A stretch of DNA of 5,570 nucleotides, taken from NCBI GenBank assembly GCA_013815575.1, contig JACDFX010000157.1, positions 1 through 5,570 on the forward strand, read 5' to 3'. Every line of letters begins with the position of its first letter. Within the stretch, counting starts at the first letter, position 1. The translations under genes and the position numbers were made by a program. The notes under the pieces were generated by a model. That model saw nothing but the letters and a program-made list of their open reading frames with translations. It had not been told where the DNA came from and searched no databases. Of this stretch, positions 1 to 5,570 are shown piece by piece. This DNA comes from Rubrobacter sp. (GTDB lineage: Bacteria > Actinomycetota > Rubrobacteria > Rubrobacterales > Rubrobacteraceae).

Positions 1-2
1 AC

Positions 3-416
3 GACGACCTGATCGTGGGCTCGGTAAACCCGTTCGAGCTGTTCCTGATCTACGTCGAGCTCGTCGGGGCGGAGGAGCGATCCGGGAAACGCATCGACTA
101 CATGATCGACCAGACGCACAACATCGAGCCCAAGATGGAGGCCATGATCTTATCCGTCACGAACCTGCAAGAGGCCTACGCGAAAGCCCTCCTCGTGGAC
201 CGGCTGGCGGTGGATGAGGCCCGGCGCGCGGGCGACGTCCTCGGGGCACACCGGGCTTTGCTCGACGCCTACGCGGCGGACGTGCGCCCCCTGTGCGCGA
301 AGGTCCGCGAGGATCTGGGCGCCGCGGCGGACCCGATAGCCGTCTTCAAAGAGAGCGGGTACGCGCAGAAGGTCGCCGGGGAGCGCGGGGAAGGCGCAGG
401 GGCCGGGTGGGGTTGA
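3..416 (+). CDS. rhaI: L-rhamnose isomerase, C-terminal part (5' end outside window)
   Basis: This is the end of a sugar isomerase that interconverts L-rhamnose and L-rhamnulose, the first step of the pathway. The frame is already open at base 3 (Asp-Asp-Leu-Ile-Val-Gly-Ser) and runs 137 codons to TGA at 414-416, so the GTG at 15 is an internal Val and not a start. Recognisable segments are [13 protein letters not shown], the MIDQTHN motif at about 102-122, and [14 protein letters not shown] further on. These match the catabolic RhaI type (Pseudomonas stutzeri/Gram-positive family, about 430 residues) and not E. coli RhaA. By family knowledge the Asp in MIDQTHN (108-110) corresponds to a metal ligand; that equivalence is from memory. 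The C-terminus closes with a Gly-rich tail. The fusion aldolase follows in the same direction, consistent with one operon. Identification is from remembered family sequence, not a search. Confidence 0.88.
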   Translation, partial: DDLIVGSVNPFELFLIYVELVGAEERSGKRIDYMIDQTHNIEPKMEAMILSVTNLQEAYAKALLVDRLAVDEARRAGDVLGAHRALLDAYAADVRPLCAKVREDLGAAADPIAVFKESGYAQKVAGERGEGAGAGWG

Positions 417-476
417 CCGTATGGGCATGGTGAGAAGGTGAAGCTCGGGCGTAGCGCGGACGAACAGGCGAACGAC

Positions 477-486
477 GAGAGGAAGG
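477..486 (+). promoter_or_regulatory. Ribosome binding site deciding the aldolase fusion start
   Basis: The purine-rich GAGAGGAAGG lies 11 bases before ATG 498. The alternative GTG at 438 has only an AGAAG directly abutting it, with no proper spacing. A second in-frame ATG at 510 has a weaker GGAG six bases upstream. This site therefore favours 498 as the start. Confidence 0.5.
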
Positions 487-497
487 TTTCAGAGGAA

Positions 498-2594
498 ATG
501 GAGACGAGCATGCGGGGGGCAACACAGAACCTGTGGGACGAGGGCGCGGTCGCCGGCTTCTCGGAATTGGACAGGCTGGCCCACCGCTCCAACCTCTTCG
601 GGAGGGACCGCTCGGTCGCCAACTTCGGGGGAGGCAACACCTCGACCAAGGCCAGGGAGCGAGACCACGCCGGGCGGGAGGTGAACATCCTCTGGGTCAA
701 GGGGTCGGGGAGCGACCTGGCCACCATAGAGGCGGGGCAGTTCACCGGCCTCAAGTTAGACGAGGTGCTGCCGCTCGAGGAGCGGAGCGGGATGAGCGAT
801 GAGGAGATGGTCGCGTACCTCGCCGCCTGTCAGCTCAGGCCTGACTTGCCGAGGGGGTCCATAGAGACGCTCCTGCACGCCTTCGTGCCCCACCCGCACG
901 TGGACCACACGCACCCGGATGCGATCAACATGATCTGCTGCGCCGAGGGCGGCGAGGACCTGGCGGCCCAGTGCTTCGGCGAGGAGGCCGTCTGGATCCC
1001 CTACATAAGGCCGGGCTTTACCCTGTCGAAACAGGTCGGGGAGGCGGTCAAGGATAACCCGAACGCCAAGTTCGTCCTGCTCGCCAAGCACGGTTTGGTG
1101 ACCTGGGGCGAGACCCACGAGGAGAGCTACGGGCGAACGATCGAGGCCATCAACCGCGCCGCCGAGTTCGTCGCGAGCAGGGCCGCGGAGCCATTCGGCG
1201 GACGTTCGGTTGAGCCGCCCGCGCCAGGGAGGCGCGAGGAGTTGCTCGCCGGCATCCTGCCCGCCTTGCGCGGGGCGCTCTCCTCCGGTTCTGAGAAGGC
1301 CACCCACAAGATTCTCTGCGCCGACCACACCTCGGACGGCGTTCTCGAGTTCGTCTGCGGGCGCGACTCTAAGGAGATCTCCCAGGTGGGTGCAGCCTGC
1401 CCCGACCACCTGGTAAGGACGAAGGTCAGGCCCCTGTGGGTCGACTTCGACCCGGAGAGTGAGGGCGCCGAGGAGCTGAAGGCGAGGCTGCGCGAGGGCG
1501 TCGAGGCGTACCGGAGGGAGTACGAGGCCTACTACACGCGCAACAAGGGAGAAAACCCGGAGGACGACGCGCCGATGTCCGATCCCAACCCGAGGGTCGT
1601 CCTGATCCGGGGCGTAGGCCTCGTCGGAGCTGCGCACAACGCCAAGGAGGCAGGCCTGAGCAGGGACTTCGCCTACAGGGCCATAAACGTCATGCGCGGA
1701 GCCCACGCCCTCGGGGGCTACGTCTCCCTAACGGAGGAGGAGTCTTACGCGGTGGAGTACTGGCCCCTGGAACTCTACAAGCTCGCCCAGGCCCCGCCGC
1801 CCCGCGAGCTCGCGGGCAAGGTCGCCTTCGTCACCGGCGGGGCGGGAGGCATAGGCAGCGCCGTGGCGCGGTCGCTGGCCACAGAGGGGGCCTGCGTCGT
1901 GGCCTGCGACCTCGACGAAGAGGGGGCGAGGGCCGTTATCGAAGGCTTGCCGCAGCCCGGCATCGCCGCGCGGGCGGACGTCACGGACGAAGACGAAGTA
2001 GCCCGCGCCTACCGCCGGGCTACTCTCGAGTACGGCGGGGTGGACGTCGTGGTCTCCAACGCGGGCCTCGCCTCCTCCGCGCCCATCGAGGAGACCAGCG
2101 TCGAGATGTGGGACAAGAACCACGCCGTGCTCGCCAGGGGTTACTTTCTCGTCTCGCGCGAGGCGTTTAGGCTCATGAAGGAGCAGGGCGTCGGCGGCGG
2201 CCTGATCTTCGTGGCCTCGAAGAACGCCCTGGCCGCCGGCAAGAACGCGGCCGCCTACTCCTCGGCGAAGGCAGCCGAACTGCACCTGGCACGTTGCCTG
2301 GCCGAGGAAGGAGGGGCAGAACGCATCCGGGTCAACACGGTGAACCCCGATGCGGTCCTGAGCGGCTCGAAGATCTGGGGTTCCTCCTGGCGCGGGGAGC
2401 GCGCCGCCGCCTACGGTATAGAGCCCGACGAGCTCGAGGAGCACTACCGCCAGCGCAACGTGCTCAAGGTCAACGTACTGCCCGAGAACATCGCCGAGGC
2501 CGTGCTGCACTTCGCCTCCGAGGCGCGCTCCTCGAGGAGCACCGGCAACGTCCTCAACGTGGACGGCGGCGTGAAGGACGCCTACCCGAGGTGA
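498..2594 (+). CDS. rhaEW: Bifunctional rhamnulose-1-phosphate aldolase / short-chain dehydrogenase
   Basis: The N-terminal class II aldolase domain cleaves L-rhamnulose 1-phosphate to DHAP and L-lactaldehyde; the C-terminal SDR domain acts on the lactaldehyde. Numbering from ATG 498 (698 residues): the aldolase part has an SNLFG segment, FGGGNTSTK and WVKGSGSDL, a His-rich metal site (H132, H134, then HTH at 137 and 139) and a second His in KHG at 198. The SDR part has TGGAGGIG at 446-453, an SNAG motif, Ser574, and Tyr587-xxx-Lys591 with the usual 13-residue Ser-Tyr spacing, ending in NVLNVDGG. Both active sites look complete. Length and order match the known fusion family (B. subtilis YuxG, TIGR RhaD_aldol-ADH, also named RhaEW). 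The frame extends back to GTG 438 (718 residues), but homologues begin near here and the ribosome site supports 498; ATG 510 is also possible. Oxidation to lactate versus reduction to propanediol cannot be told from sequence. Confidence 0.93.
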   Translation: METSMRGATQNLWDEGAVAGFSELDRLAHRSNLFGRDRSVANFGGGNTSTKARERDHAGREVNILWVKGSGSDLATIEAGQFTGLKLDEVLPLEERSGMSDEEMVAYLAACQLRPDLPRGSIETLLHAFVPHPHVDHTHPDAINMICCAEGGEDLAAQCFGEEAVWIPYIRPGFTLSKQVGEAVKDNPNAKFVLLAKHGLVTWGETHEESYGRTIEAINRAAEFVASRAAEPFGGRSVEPPAPGRREELLAGILPALRGALSSGSEKATHKILCADHTSDGVLEFVCGRDSKEISQVGAACPDHLVRTKVRPLWVDFDPESEGAEELKARLREGVEAYRREYEAYYTRNKGENPEDDAPMSDPNPRVVLIRGVGLVGAAHNAKEAGLSRDFAYRAINVMRGAHALGGYVSLTEEESYAVEYWPLELYKLAQAPPPRELAGKVAFVTGGAGGIGSAVARSLATEGACVVACDLDEEGARAVIEGLPQPGIAARADVTDEDEVARAYRRATLEYGGVDVVVSNAGLASSAPIEETSVEMWDKNHAVLARGYFLVSREAFRLMKEQGVGGGLIFVASKNALAAGKNAAAYSSAKAAELHLARCLAEEGGAERIRVNTVNPDAVLSGSKIWGSSWRGERAAAYGIEPDELEEHYRQRNVLKVNVLPENIAEAVLHFASEARSSRSTGNVLNVDGGVKDAYPR
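2517..2570 (+). repeat. Direct repeat, copy 1 (inside the fusion gene 3' end)
   Basis: This segment of the fusion gene, coding for its final SDR strand, recurs in the same orientation at 5474-5527. The match is 48 of 54 bases, with 2541-2570 identical to 5498-5527. Copy-to-copy offset is 2957 bases. Confidence 0.85.
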
Positions 2595-2745
2595 GGTTGC
2601 GGCATCCGGAGGCGATCTTGTTCCAAGCGGGTTGCCCGACTTACGCCCGCTCTATTCATAGGACTAGCGACTGCACAAGAGCGGATCTCCGTGAACATCC
2701 CAATCCTCGCCCTTCGGATCCGTCGCCGAAGTGGGGGACGCCTAG
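2595..2745. other. Non-coding stretch after the aldolase fusion
   Basis: No gene is convincing here. The frame of the downstream dehydrogenase remnant carries stops at 2659, 2665, 2692 and 2743, and the other two + frames yield no recognisable protein. Two weak inverted repeats are visible: AGCGGG (2626-2631) with CCCGCT (2646-2651), and CTTCGG (2712-2717) with CCGAAG (2726-2731). Neither is followed by a T run. The stretch probably contains eroded 5' sequence of the dehydrogenase remnant. Codons from about 2713 to 2745 (Phe-Gly-Ser-Val-Ala-Glu-Val-Gly-Asp-Ala-stop) faintly resemble the N-terminus of such enzymes. Confidence 0.4.
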
Positions 2746-2991
2746 GGTACTGAGGGCGGGCTGATCGCCGCCATAAAAGGGGCTGAGGTCGTGGCTACCC
2801 AGCCCGCGCCCCTGACGGGATCTCGCCTCCCCGAAGCGCCGCGCCTCTTGCTTTCGCCCCACATCGCCGGGGCGTCCAGGGGTACGGCCAACAGGGCGGC
2901 GCGCCTGGCGGATGAGAAGGTCGGCACGTACGCGCGGAGAGAGAAGCCCACCAGTCAATTGAACCGGGTCGAAATGGCTTGCCCGGCGTGA
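2746..2991 (+). pseudogene. Internally deleted D-2-hydroxyacid dehydrogenase remnant
   Basis: The frame from 2746 to TGA 2989-2991 reads as two ends of a D-isomer-specific 2-hydroxyacid dehydrogenase joined together. The first piece, LIAAIKGAEVVATQPAPLTG (2761-2820), resembles the N-terminal catalytic-domain segment of the family. It runs within about ten codons into LLLSPHIAGAS (2845-2877), the C-terminal motif bearing the catalytic His (2860-2862), followed by the closing helix (NRAARLADEKV). Family members are about 310-340 residues; the whole NAD-binding domain, with its GxGxxG, catalytic Arg and Glu, is missing between the pieces. Upstream the frame is closed by TAG at 2743. A GTG at 2791 could in principle start a 66-residue product, but it has no proper ribosome site and the product could not bind cofactor. 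Calling it a relic is inference. The PHIAGA signature is clear; the N-terminal match is weaker. Confidence 0.66.
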
Positions 2992-3005
2992 TGCCGCGTG
3001 CCTCG

Positions 3006-3043
3006 AACCGTCGGGTCGGGGAGAGTTCCCCGGCTTACCGGTT
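3006..3043 (+). promoter_or_regulatory. Long imperfect hairpin upstream of the sugar kinase
   Basis: AACCG (3006-3010) pairs with CGGTT (3039-3043). Inside, after a 2x2 internal loop, ten bases (3013-3022) pair with 3027-3036, including three G-T wobbles, closing on a GAGT tetraloop. The inner core CGGGGA/TCCCCG is perfect. No T run follows, so a classical intrinsic terminator is not supported. Its place between the remnant and the kinase ribosome site (3065-3072) fits a leader or mRNA-stabilising element, or an atypical terminator for the upstream transcript. Confidence 0.4.
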
Positions 3044-3064
3044 GGGGCGGGACAACTCGTAGCG

Positions 3065-3072
3065 AAAGGGGG
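3065..3072 (+). promoter_or_regulatory. Ribosome binding site of the FGGY kinase
   Basis: AAAGGGGG lies five bases before GTG 3078. This supports the GTG start over the in-frame ATG at 3096, which would cut into the N-terminal beta strand just before the DVGTTGAK phosphate motif. Confidence 0.55.
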
Positions 3073-3077
3073 CTCTG

Positions 3078-4631
3078 GTGTCGGACGCGCTGCTCATGGG
3101 GGTGGACGTGGGTACCACGGGGGCGAAGGCCGCCATCTTTGACCAACGCGGGCGTCTTCTGGGCCTGGGACGCTCCGAGTACGGCGTTCGCCGCGTTAGA
3201 CCGGGGTGGGCGGAACAGGACCCGGAGAACTGGTGGCGCGCCGTCTGTGCCTCCGTCCGCGAGGCCTTGGCCGCCGTACCCGAGGGACCCGCGCGGGTCG
3301 GGGGTGTGGCGGTGAGCTCCCAGGCTCCTACCATGCTTCCCCTCGACGGGGGCGGACGTCCCGTTCGCCCCGCCCTCATCTGGATGGACCGCCGCGCCGA
3401 CGGCGAGGCCTCCCTCCTCGCCGACGCTTTGGGCTGGAGTGAAGTAGAACGCATCACGGGCAACCGCCCCGATCCTTTCTACGTTGCCCCCAAACTGCTC
3501 TGGTTCAGAACTCACGAGCCACGGGAGTTTGCCAACACCGCCACGTTCGTGCAGGCGAACGGTTACGTCAACTGGCGGCTCACGGGCGTGCACAGCATGG
3601 ACGAGGTCCACGCCAGCCTCCTCCAACTCCGCGACCGCAGGACCGGCGAGTGGTCATCCGAGTTATGCGAAGCTTGTGGCGTAACCCCCGAGGCGTTCCC
3701 GCCCGTTCGCCCCTGCCACGAGGCGCTCGGCGAGGTCACGGTCGAGGCCGCCGAGGCCACCGGGCTCAGGAGAGGCACGCCGGTCATGGTCGGCACGGTC
3801 GACGGGGCGGCAGCGGCGATGGAGGCGGGCGCCGTGGAGCCAGGCGTCGCGGCGGAGATGACTGGCACTTCCACGGTTCTTCTGATACCCAACCGGGACC
3901 GGATAGTCGAGCCGGCGCTCATCGCCATGCCCCACGCGGTACCCGGAGTCGACTTACTCCTGGGGGCCACGGCCGCCTCGGGGGCGAACCTGGTCTGGTT
4001 CCGCGATCAGTTCGGGGCCGTCGAGTTGGAGGCCGCGCAGAAACTGGGGTTGGACGTCTTCGATCTCCTGACGTTGGAGGCCTCGGACGTACCCCCTGGT
4101 AGCGGCGGCGTAGTCTTTTTGCCCTACATGGCGGGGGAGCGGGCGCCGATCTGGCACACAAACGCCAGGGGCGCCTTCTTCGGCCTTTCCCTGGGCACCT
4201 CCCGAGGGGCCCTGATCCGGGCTATCCTCGAGGGTACGGCCTTCGCCCTGCGACACAACGTGGAGGTCGCGGAGAGCGCGGGAGTCAAGGTGCGCGAGGT
4301 ACGGTCGGTCGGCGGGGGGACCCGCAGCGCGCTCTGGAACCAGATCAAGGCCGACGTCCTGGGCGTCCCCGTGCTCTTGCCGGAGGCCTCCGTCGGGGCA
4401 CCTTTCGGCGACGCCGTGCTCGCGGGTATGGGCCTCGGGCTCTACCCCGACCCGGAGGAGACGTTGCGGGACCTGGTGTGCTTACGCGCTCGTTATGAGC
4501 CGAACCTCGACCACCGCGCCCTCTACGACGGGCTCTACAGCGTCTTCCGGAACGTCTACGAGCACGTCCGAGAGGACTTCGACGTCCTGGCCCGCGTCGA
4601 GGCCTCGAACCGGGAAGAGGGAGCAACCTGA
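3078..4631 (+). CDS. FGGY-family carbohydrate kinase, probable rhamnulokinase
   Basis: A cytoplasmic sugar kinase of the FGGY group (actin-like ATPase fold), 517 residues, the usual length. From GTG 3078, the N-terminal domain opens with the phosphate-binding motif DVGTTGAK (residues 10-17), then GWAEQDPENWW and ALIWMDRRAD, which lies in the sugar-binding region. VGTVDGAAAAM carries the likely catalytic base Asp242. The C-terminal domain has TGTSTVLL, a phosphate-2-like segment, and GGGTRSALWNQIKADVLG (from 412), the second FGGY signature. No truncation or missing key residue is seen. Motifs alone do not separate xylulo-, fuculo-, ribulo- and rhamnulokinases. The assignment to L-rhamnulose rests on the isomerase and rhamnulose-1-phosphate aldolase upstream, where this is the missing step. 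It is separated from the aldolase by 483 bases but overlaps the next SDR gene, so it may start a second transcript. Confidence 0.88.
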   Translation: MSDALLMGVDVGTTGAKAAIFDQRGRLLGLGRSEYGVRRVRPGWAEQDPENWWRAVCASVREALAAVPEGPARVGGVAVSSQAPTMLPLDGGGRPVRPALIWMDRRADGEASLLADALGWSEVERITGNRPDPFYVAPKLLWFRTHEPREFANTATFVQANGYVNWRLTGVHSMDEVHASLLQLRDRRTGEWSSELCEACGVTPEAFPPVRPCHEALGEVTVEAAEATGLRRGTPVMVGTVDGAAAAMEAGAVEPGVAAEMTGTSTVLLIPNRDRIVEPALIAMPHAVPGVDLLLGATAASGANLVWFRDQFGAVELEAAQKLGLDVFDLLTLEASDVPPGSGGVVFLPYMAGERAPIWHTNARGAFFGLSLGTSRGALIRAILEGTAFALRHNVEVAESAGVKVREVRSVGGGTRSALWNQIKADVLGVPVLLPEASVGAPFGDAVLAGMGLGLYPDPEETLRDLVCLRARYEPNLDHRALYDGLYSVFRNVYEHVREDFDVLARVEASNREEGAT

Positions 4632-4633
4632 TG
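4617..4633 (+). promoter_or_regulatory. Translational coupling site, TGATG overlap with ribosome site
   Basis: The kinase stop TGA (4629-4631) shares its final A with the SDR start ATG (4631-4633). GAGGGAG (4617-4623), within the kinase coding end, is seven bases upstream of that ATG. This supports one mRNA, coupled translation and ATG 4631 as the SDR start. Confidence 0.7.
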
Positions 4634-5416
4634 CCCGCTATCGATGGAGTTCCCCAGGGCCCCGCCTCCCCCAACCTCTCCGGTCGCGTGGCCCTCGTGA
4701 CCGGCGGCTCGCGCGGGATAGGCCGCGCTACCTGCCTGGCGCTTGCGGCGAGTGGAGCGGACGTCGCGGTCCACTACAACTCCAACCACGGCTTGGCCGA
4801 GGAGGTGGTGGCAATGATCGAGGAGGCCGGCGGGAAGTCGGTTGCCGTGGCGGCTAACCTCCTCGAGAAGGACGCCGGCAACAGGGTCGTCGCGGCGGCC
4901 AAGAGCTCCCTGGGCGCGGTAGATATTCTCGTCAACAACGCCGGGGAGCTCACCACTTCCGCGGTGGAGGACCTTGCGGACGCGGTCTGGGAGCGTACCT
5001 TGACCCTTAACCTCACCGCCGCTTTCCGGTGTGCCAGGGCCGCTATCCCTTCGATGAAAGAGCGCCGGTGGGGGCGCATCGTCAACGTCTCATCCCAAGC
5101 CGCCTACACCGGCTCTGCGAACCATGCCCACTACGCCGCGGCCAAGTCGGGGATGGCGGGTCTCACCTTCTCCCTGGCCAAGGAGCTGGGACCCCACGGG
5201 GTGACGGCCAACCTCGTGGTGCCCGGACGGATCAAGACGGATATTCTCGCGGATGACTTGCCCACGAGGCAGGAGGAGTGGTTGGGTCAGACGCCCGCCC
5301 GCAGGCTCGGCCGCCCGGAGGAAGTAGCCGCGGCTATAGCCTTCCTCGCGTCCGAATCCGCCAGCTACGTGATGGGCGCAGCCCTCAATGTCGGCGGCGG
5401 GCTGGTGATGGGTTGA
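4631..5416 (+). CDS. Stand-alone short-chain dehydrogenase/reductase, FabG-like
   Basis: A classical NAD(P)-dependent SDR of 261 residues, presumably cytoplasmic. It has the cofactor motif TGGSRGIG (24-31), NNAG (102-105), and the full catalytic tetrad: Asn127, Ser155, Tyr168 and Lys172 in YAAAK, with a 13-residue Ser-Tyr spacing. The end LNVGGGLVMG replaces the more common NVDGG by Gly for Asp. About a dozen residues precede the usual SDR start, rich in Pro and Gly; since ATG 4631 overlaps the kinase stop and has a good ribosome site, the extension is probably real. The Arg after TGGS resembles NADPH-preferring FabG-type enzymes, which is only suggestive. Substrate is unknown: coupling to the kinase points to sugar or lactaldehyde metabolism and not to fatty acid synthesis. 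It may be a sugar or polyol dehydrogenase, or back up the SDR domain of the fusion enzyme. The fold is sure, the role is not. Confidence 0.86.
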   Translation: MPAIDGVPQGPASPNLSGRVALVTGGSRGIGRATCLALAASGADVAVHYNSNHGLAEEVVAMIEEAGGKSVAVAANLLEKDAGNRVVAAAKSSLGAVDILVNNAGELTTSAVEDLADAVWERTLTLNLTAAFRCARAAIPSMKERRWGRIVNVSSQAAYTGSANHAHYAAAKSGMAGLTFSLAKELGPHGVTANLVVPGRIKTDILADDLPTRQEEWLGQTPARRLGRPEEVAAAIAFLASESASYVMGAALNVGGGLVMG

Positions 5417-5464
5417 TGGCCAATGCTGGCGACTCCCTTGATGGCTACGGGCGGTGGCCGAGCC

Positions 5465-5530
5465 TTCGTCCTCTCCGAGACACGTTCGTCGGGGAGTACC
5501 GGCAACGTCCTCAACGTGGACGGCGGCGGA
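5465..5530 (+). pseudogene. Partial copy of the aldolase-fusion SDR C-terminus
   Basis: Frame 2 (the same frame as the preceding SDR, but after its TGA) encodes FVLSETRSSGSTGNVLNVDGG, closely matching the C-terminus of the fusion protein (SEARSSRSTGNVLNVDGG): 16 of 18 residues agree. At DNA level 5474-5527 aligns with 2517-2570 with 6 mismatches in 54, three of them synonymous, and the last 30 bases identical. Nothing upstream in this gap (5417-5464) encodes the rest of an SDR, so this looks like a tail fragment left by duplication or deletion. The frame then stays open to the window end (Trp-Asp-Leu-Arg and on) without the fusion protein's own ending. A new or chimeric reading frame continuing beyond the window is not excluded. 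Confidence 0.6.
5474..5527 (+). repeat. Direct repeat, copy 2 (after the stand-alone SDR)
   Basis: Same orientation as copy 1 at 2517-2570. Together the copies bracket the dehydrogenase remnant, the kinase and the stand-alone SDR. The differences cluster in the first 24 bases. Confidence 0.85.
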
Positions 5531-5545
5531 GGGTGGGATCTCCGA

Positions 5546-5563
5546 GCGGGCGGGAACGCCCGC
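5546..5563 (+). terminator. Compact GC hairpin, possible terminator
   Basis: GCGGGCG (5546-5552) and CGCCCGC (5557-5563) form a perfect 7-bp stem closed by a GGAA (GNRA-type) loop. The following bases are GAATATA with no T run before the window ends, so it is at best an actinobacterial-style terminator lacking a U tail. It sits 130 bases after the SDR stop, a plausible operon end. Confidence 0.35.
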
Positions 5564-5570
5564 GAATATA

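Noticed and set aside
413..441. TTGACC as a -35 promoter box between isomerase and aldolase
   Set aside because: It overlaps the isomerase stop, and no -10 hexamer occurs at suitable spacing; same-direction neighbours 81 bases apart fit simple cotranscription.
756..1706. Long minus-strand open frame of 316 codons opposite the aldolase domain
   Set aside because: It is antisense to a clearly conserved enzyme; its protein has no recognisable motif and is the typical third-position shadow in GC-rich DNA.
1728..2510. Minus-strand open frame of 260 codons opposite the SDR domain
   Set aside because: Same reasoning: composition-driven antisense frame with no domain signature, lying over intact SDR catalytic motifs.
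2626..2651. Inverted repeat after the fusion stop as an intrinsic terminator
   Set aside because: Only six pairs with a 14-base loop and no T run after it; not enough to call.
2691..2753. GTG 2691 opening a 20-codon frame as a leader peptide
   Set aside because: No good ribosome site, and a basic, Arg-rich product with no regulatory codon run; more likely chance.
2294..2764. Plus-strand frame overlapping the fusion gene end and the gap
   Set aside because: The first half is an Arg-rich out-of-frame reading of the SDR domain, and the second half has no recognisable homology or ribosome site.
5416..5570. ATG overlapping the SDR stop (TGATG), suggesting a third coupled gene
   Set aside because: The frame turns Arg-rich exactly where the other frame encodes the SDR-tail motif, so it reads as the shadow of that fragment; no strong ribosome site precedes it. 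Sequence beyond the window could overturn this.

Overview
The window is a GC-rich bacterial catabolic locus. All real genes lie on the + strand. The best reading is an L-rhamnose (6-deoxyhexose) degradation cluster. Codon habits suggest a high-GC Gram-positive such as a Rubrobacter-like actinobacterium: strong G/C at third positions, yet repeated use of ATA for Ile and AGG for Arg. This taxonomic guess rests on codon use and family resemblance only; no search was run.

Layout. (1) Bases 3-416 are the C-terminal third of an L-rhamnose isomerase whose start lies outside the window. (2) After a short gap comes a two-domain protein (best start 498, end 2594): an N-terminal class II rhamnulose-1-phosphate aldolase fused to a C-terminal short-chain dehydrogenase (SDR), the RhaEW/RhaD-ADH architecture. 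(3) Bases 2595-3077 hold no intact gene. They contain a decayed 2-hydroxyacid dehydrogenase (about 2746-2991), in which an N-terminal piece is joined directly to a C-terminal piece, and then a long hairpin (3006-3043) just ahead of the next gene. (4) Bases 3078-4631 encode an FGGY sugar kinase, probably the rhamnulokinase. (5) Bases 4631-5416 encode a stand-alone FabG-like SDR that is translationally coupled to the kinase through a TGATG overlap. (6) Bases 5417-5570 contain a second, partial copy of the C-terminal coding sequence of the fusion gene's SDR domain (54 aligned bases, 30 of them identical in a row), then a compact GC hairpin.

How the genes fit together: the isomerase makes L-rhamnulose, the kinase phosphorylates it at C1, the aldolase domain cleaves the product to DHAP and L-lactaldehyde, and the fused SDR domain acts on the lactaldehyde. 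The stand-alone SDR has no assigned step. No transporter or regulator is visible. The enzymes are ordinary. The unusual part is the evidence of rearrangement: an internally deleted dehydrogenase gene, and a direct repeat flanking the kinase-SDR pair. I see no defence system, CRISPR array, RNA gene or intact mobile element.
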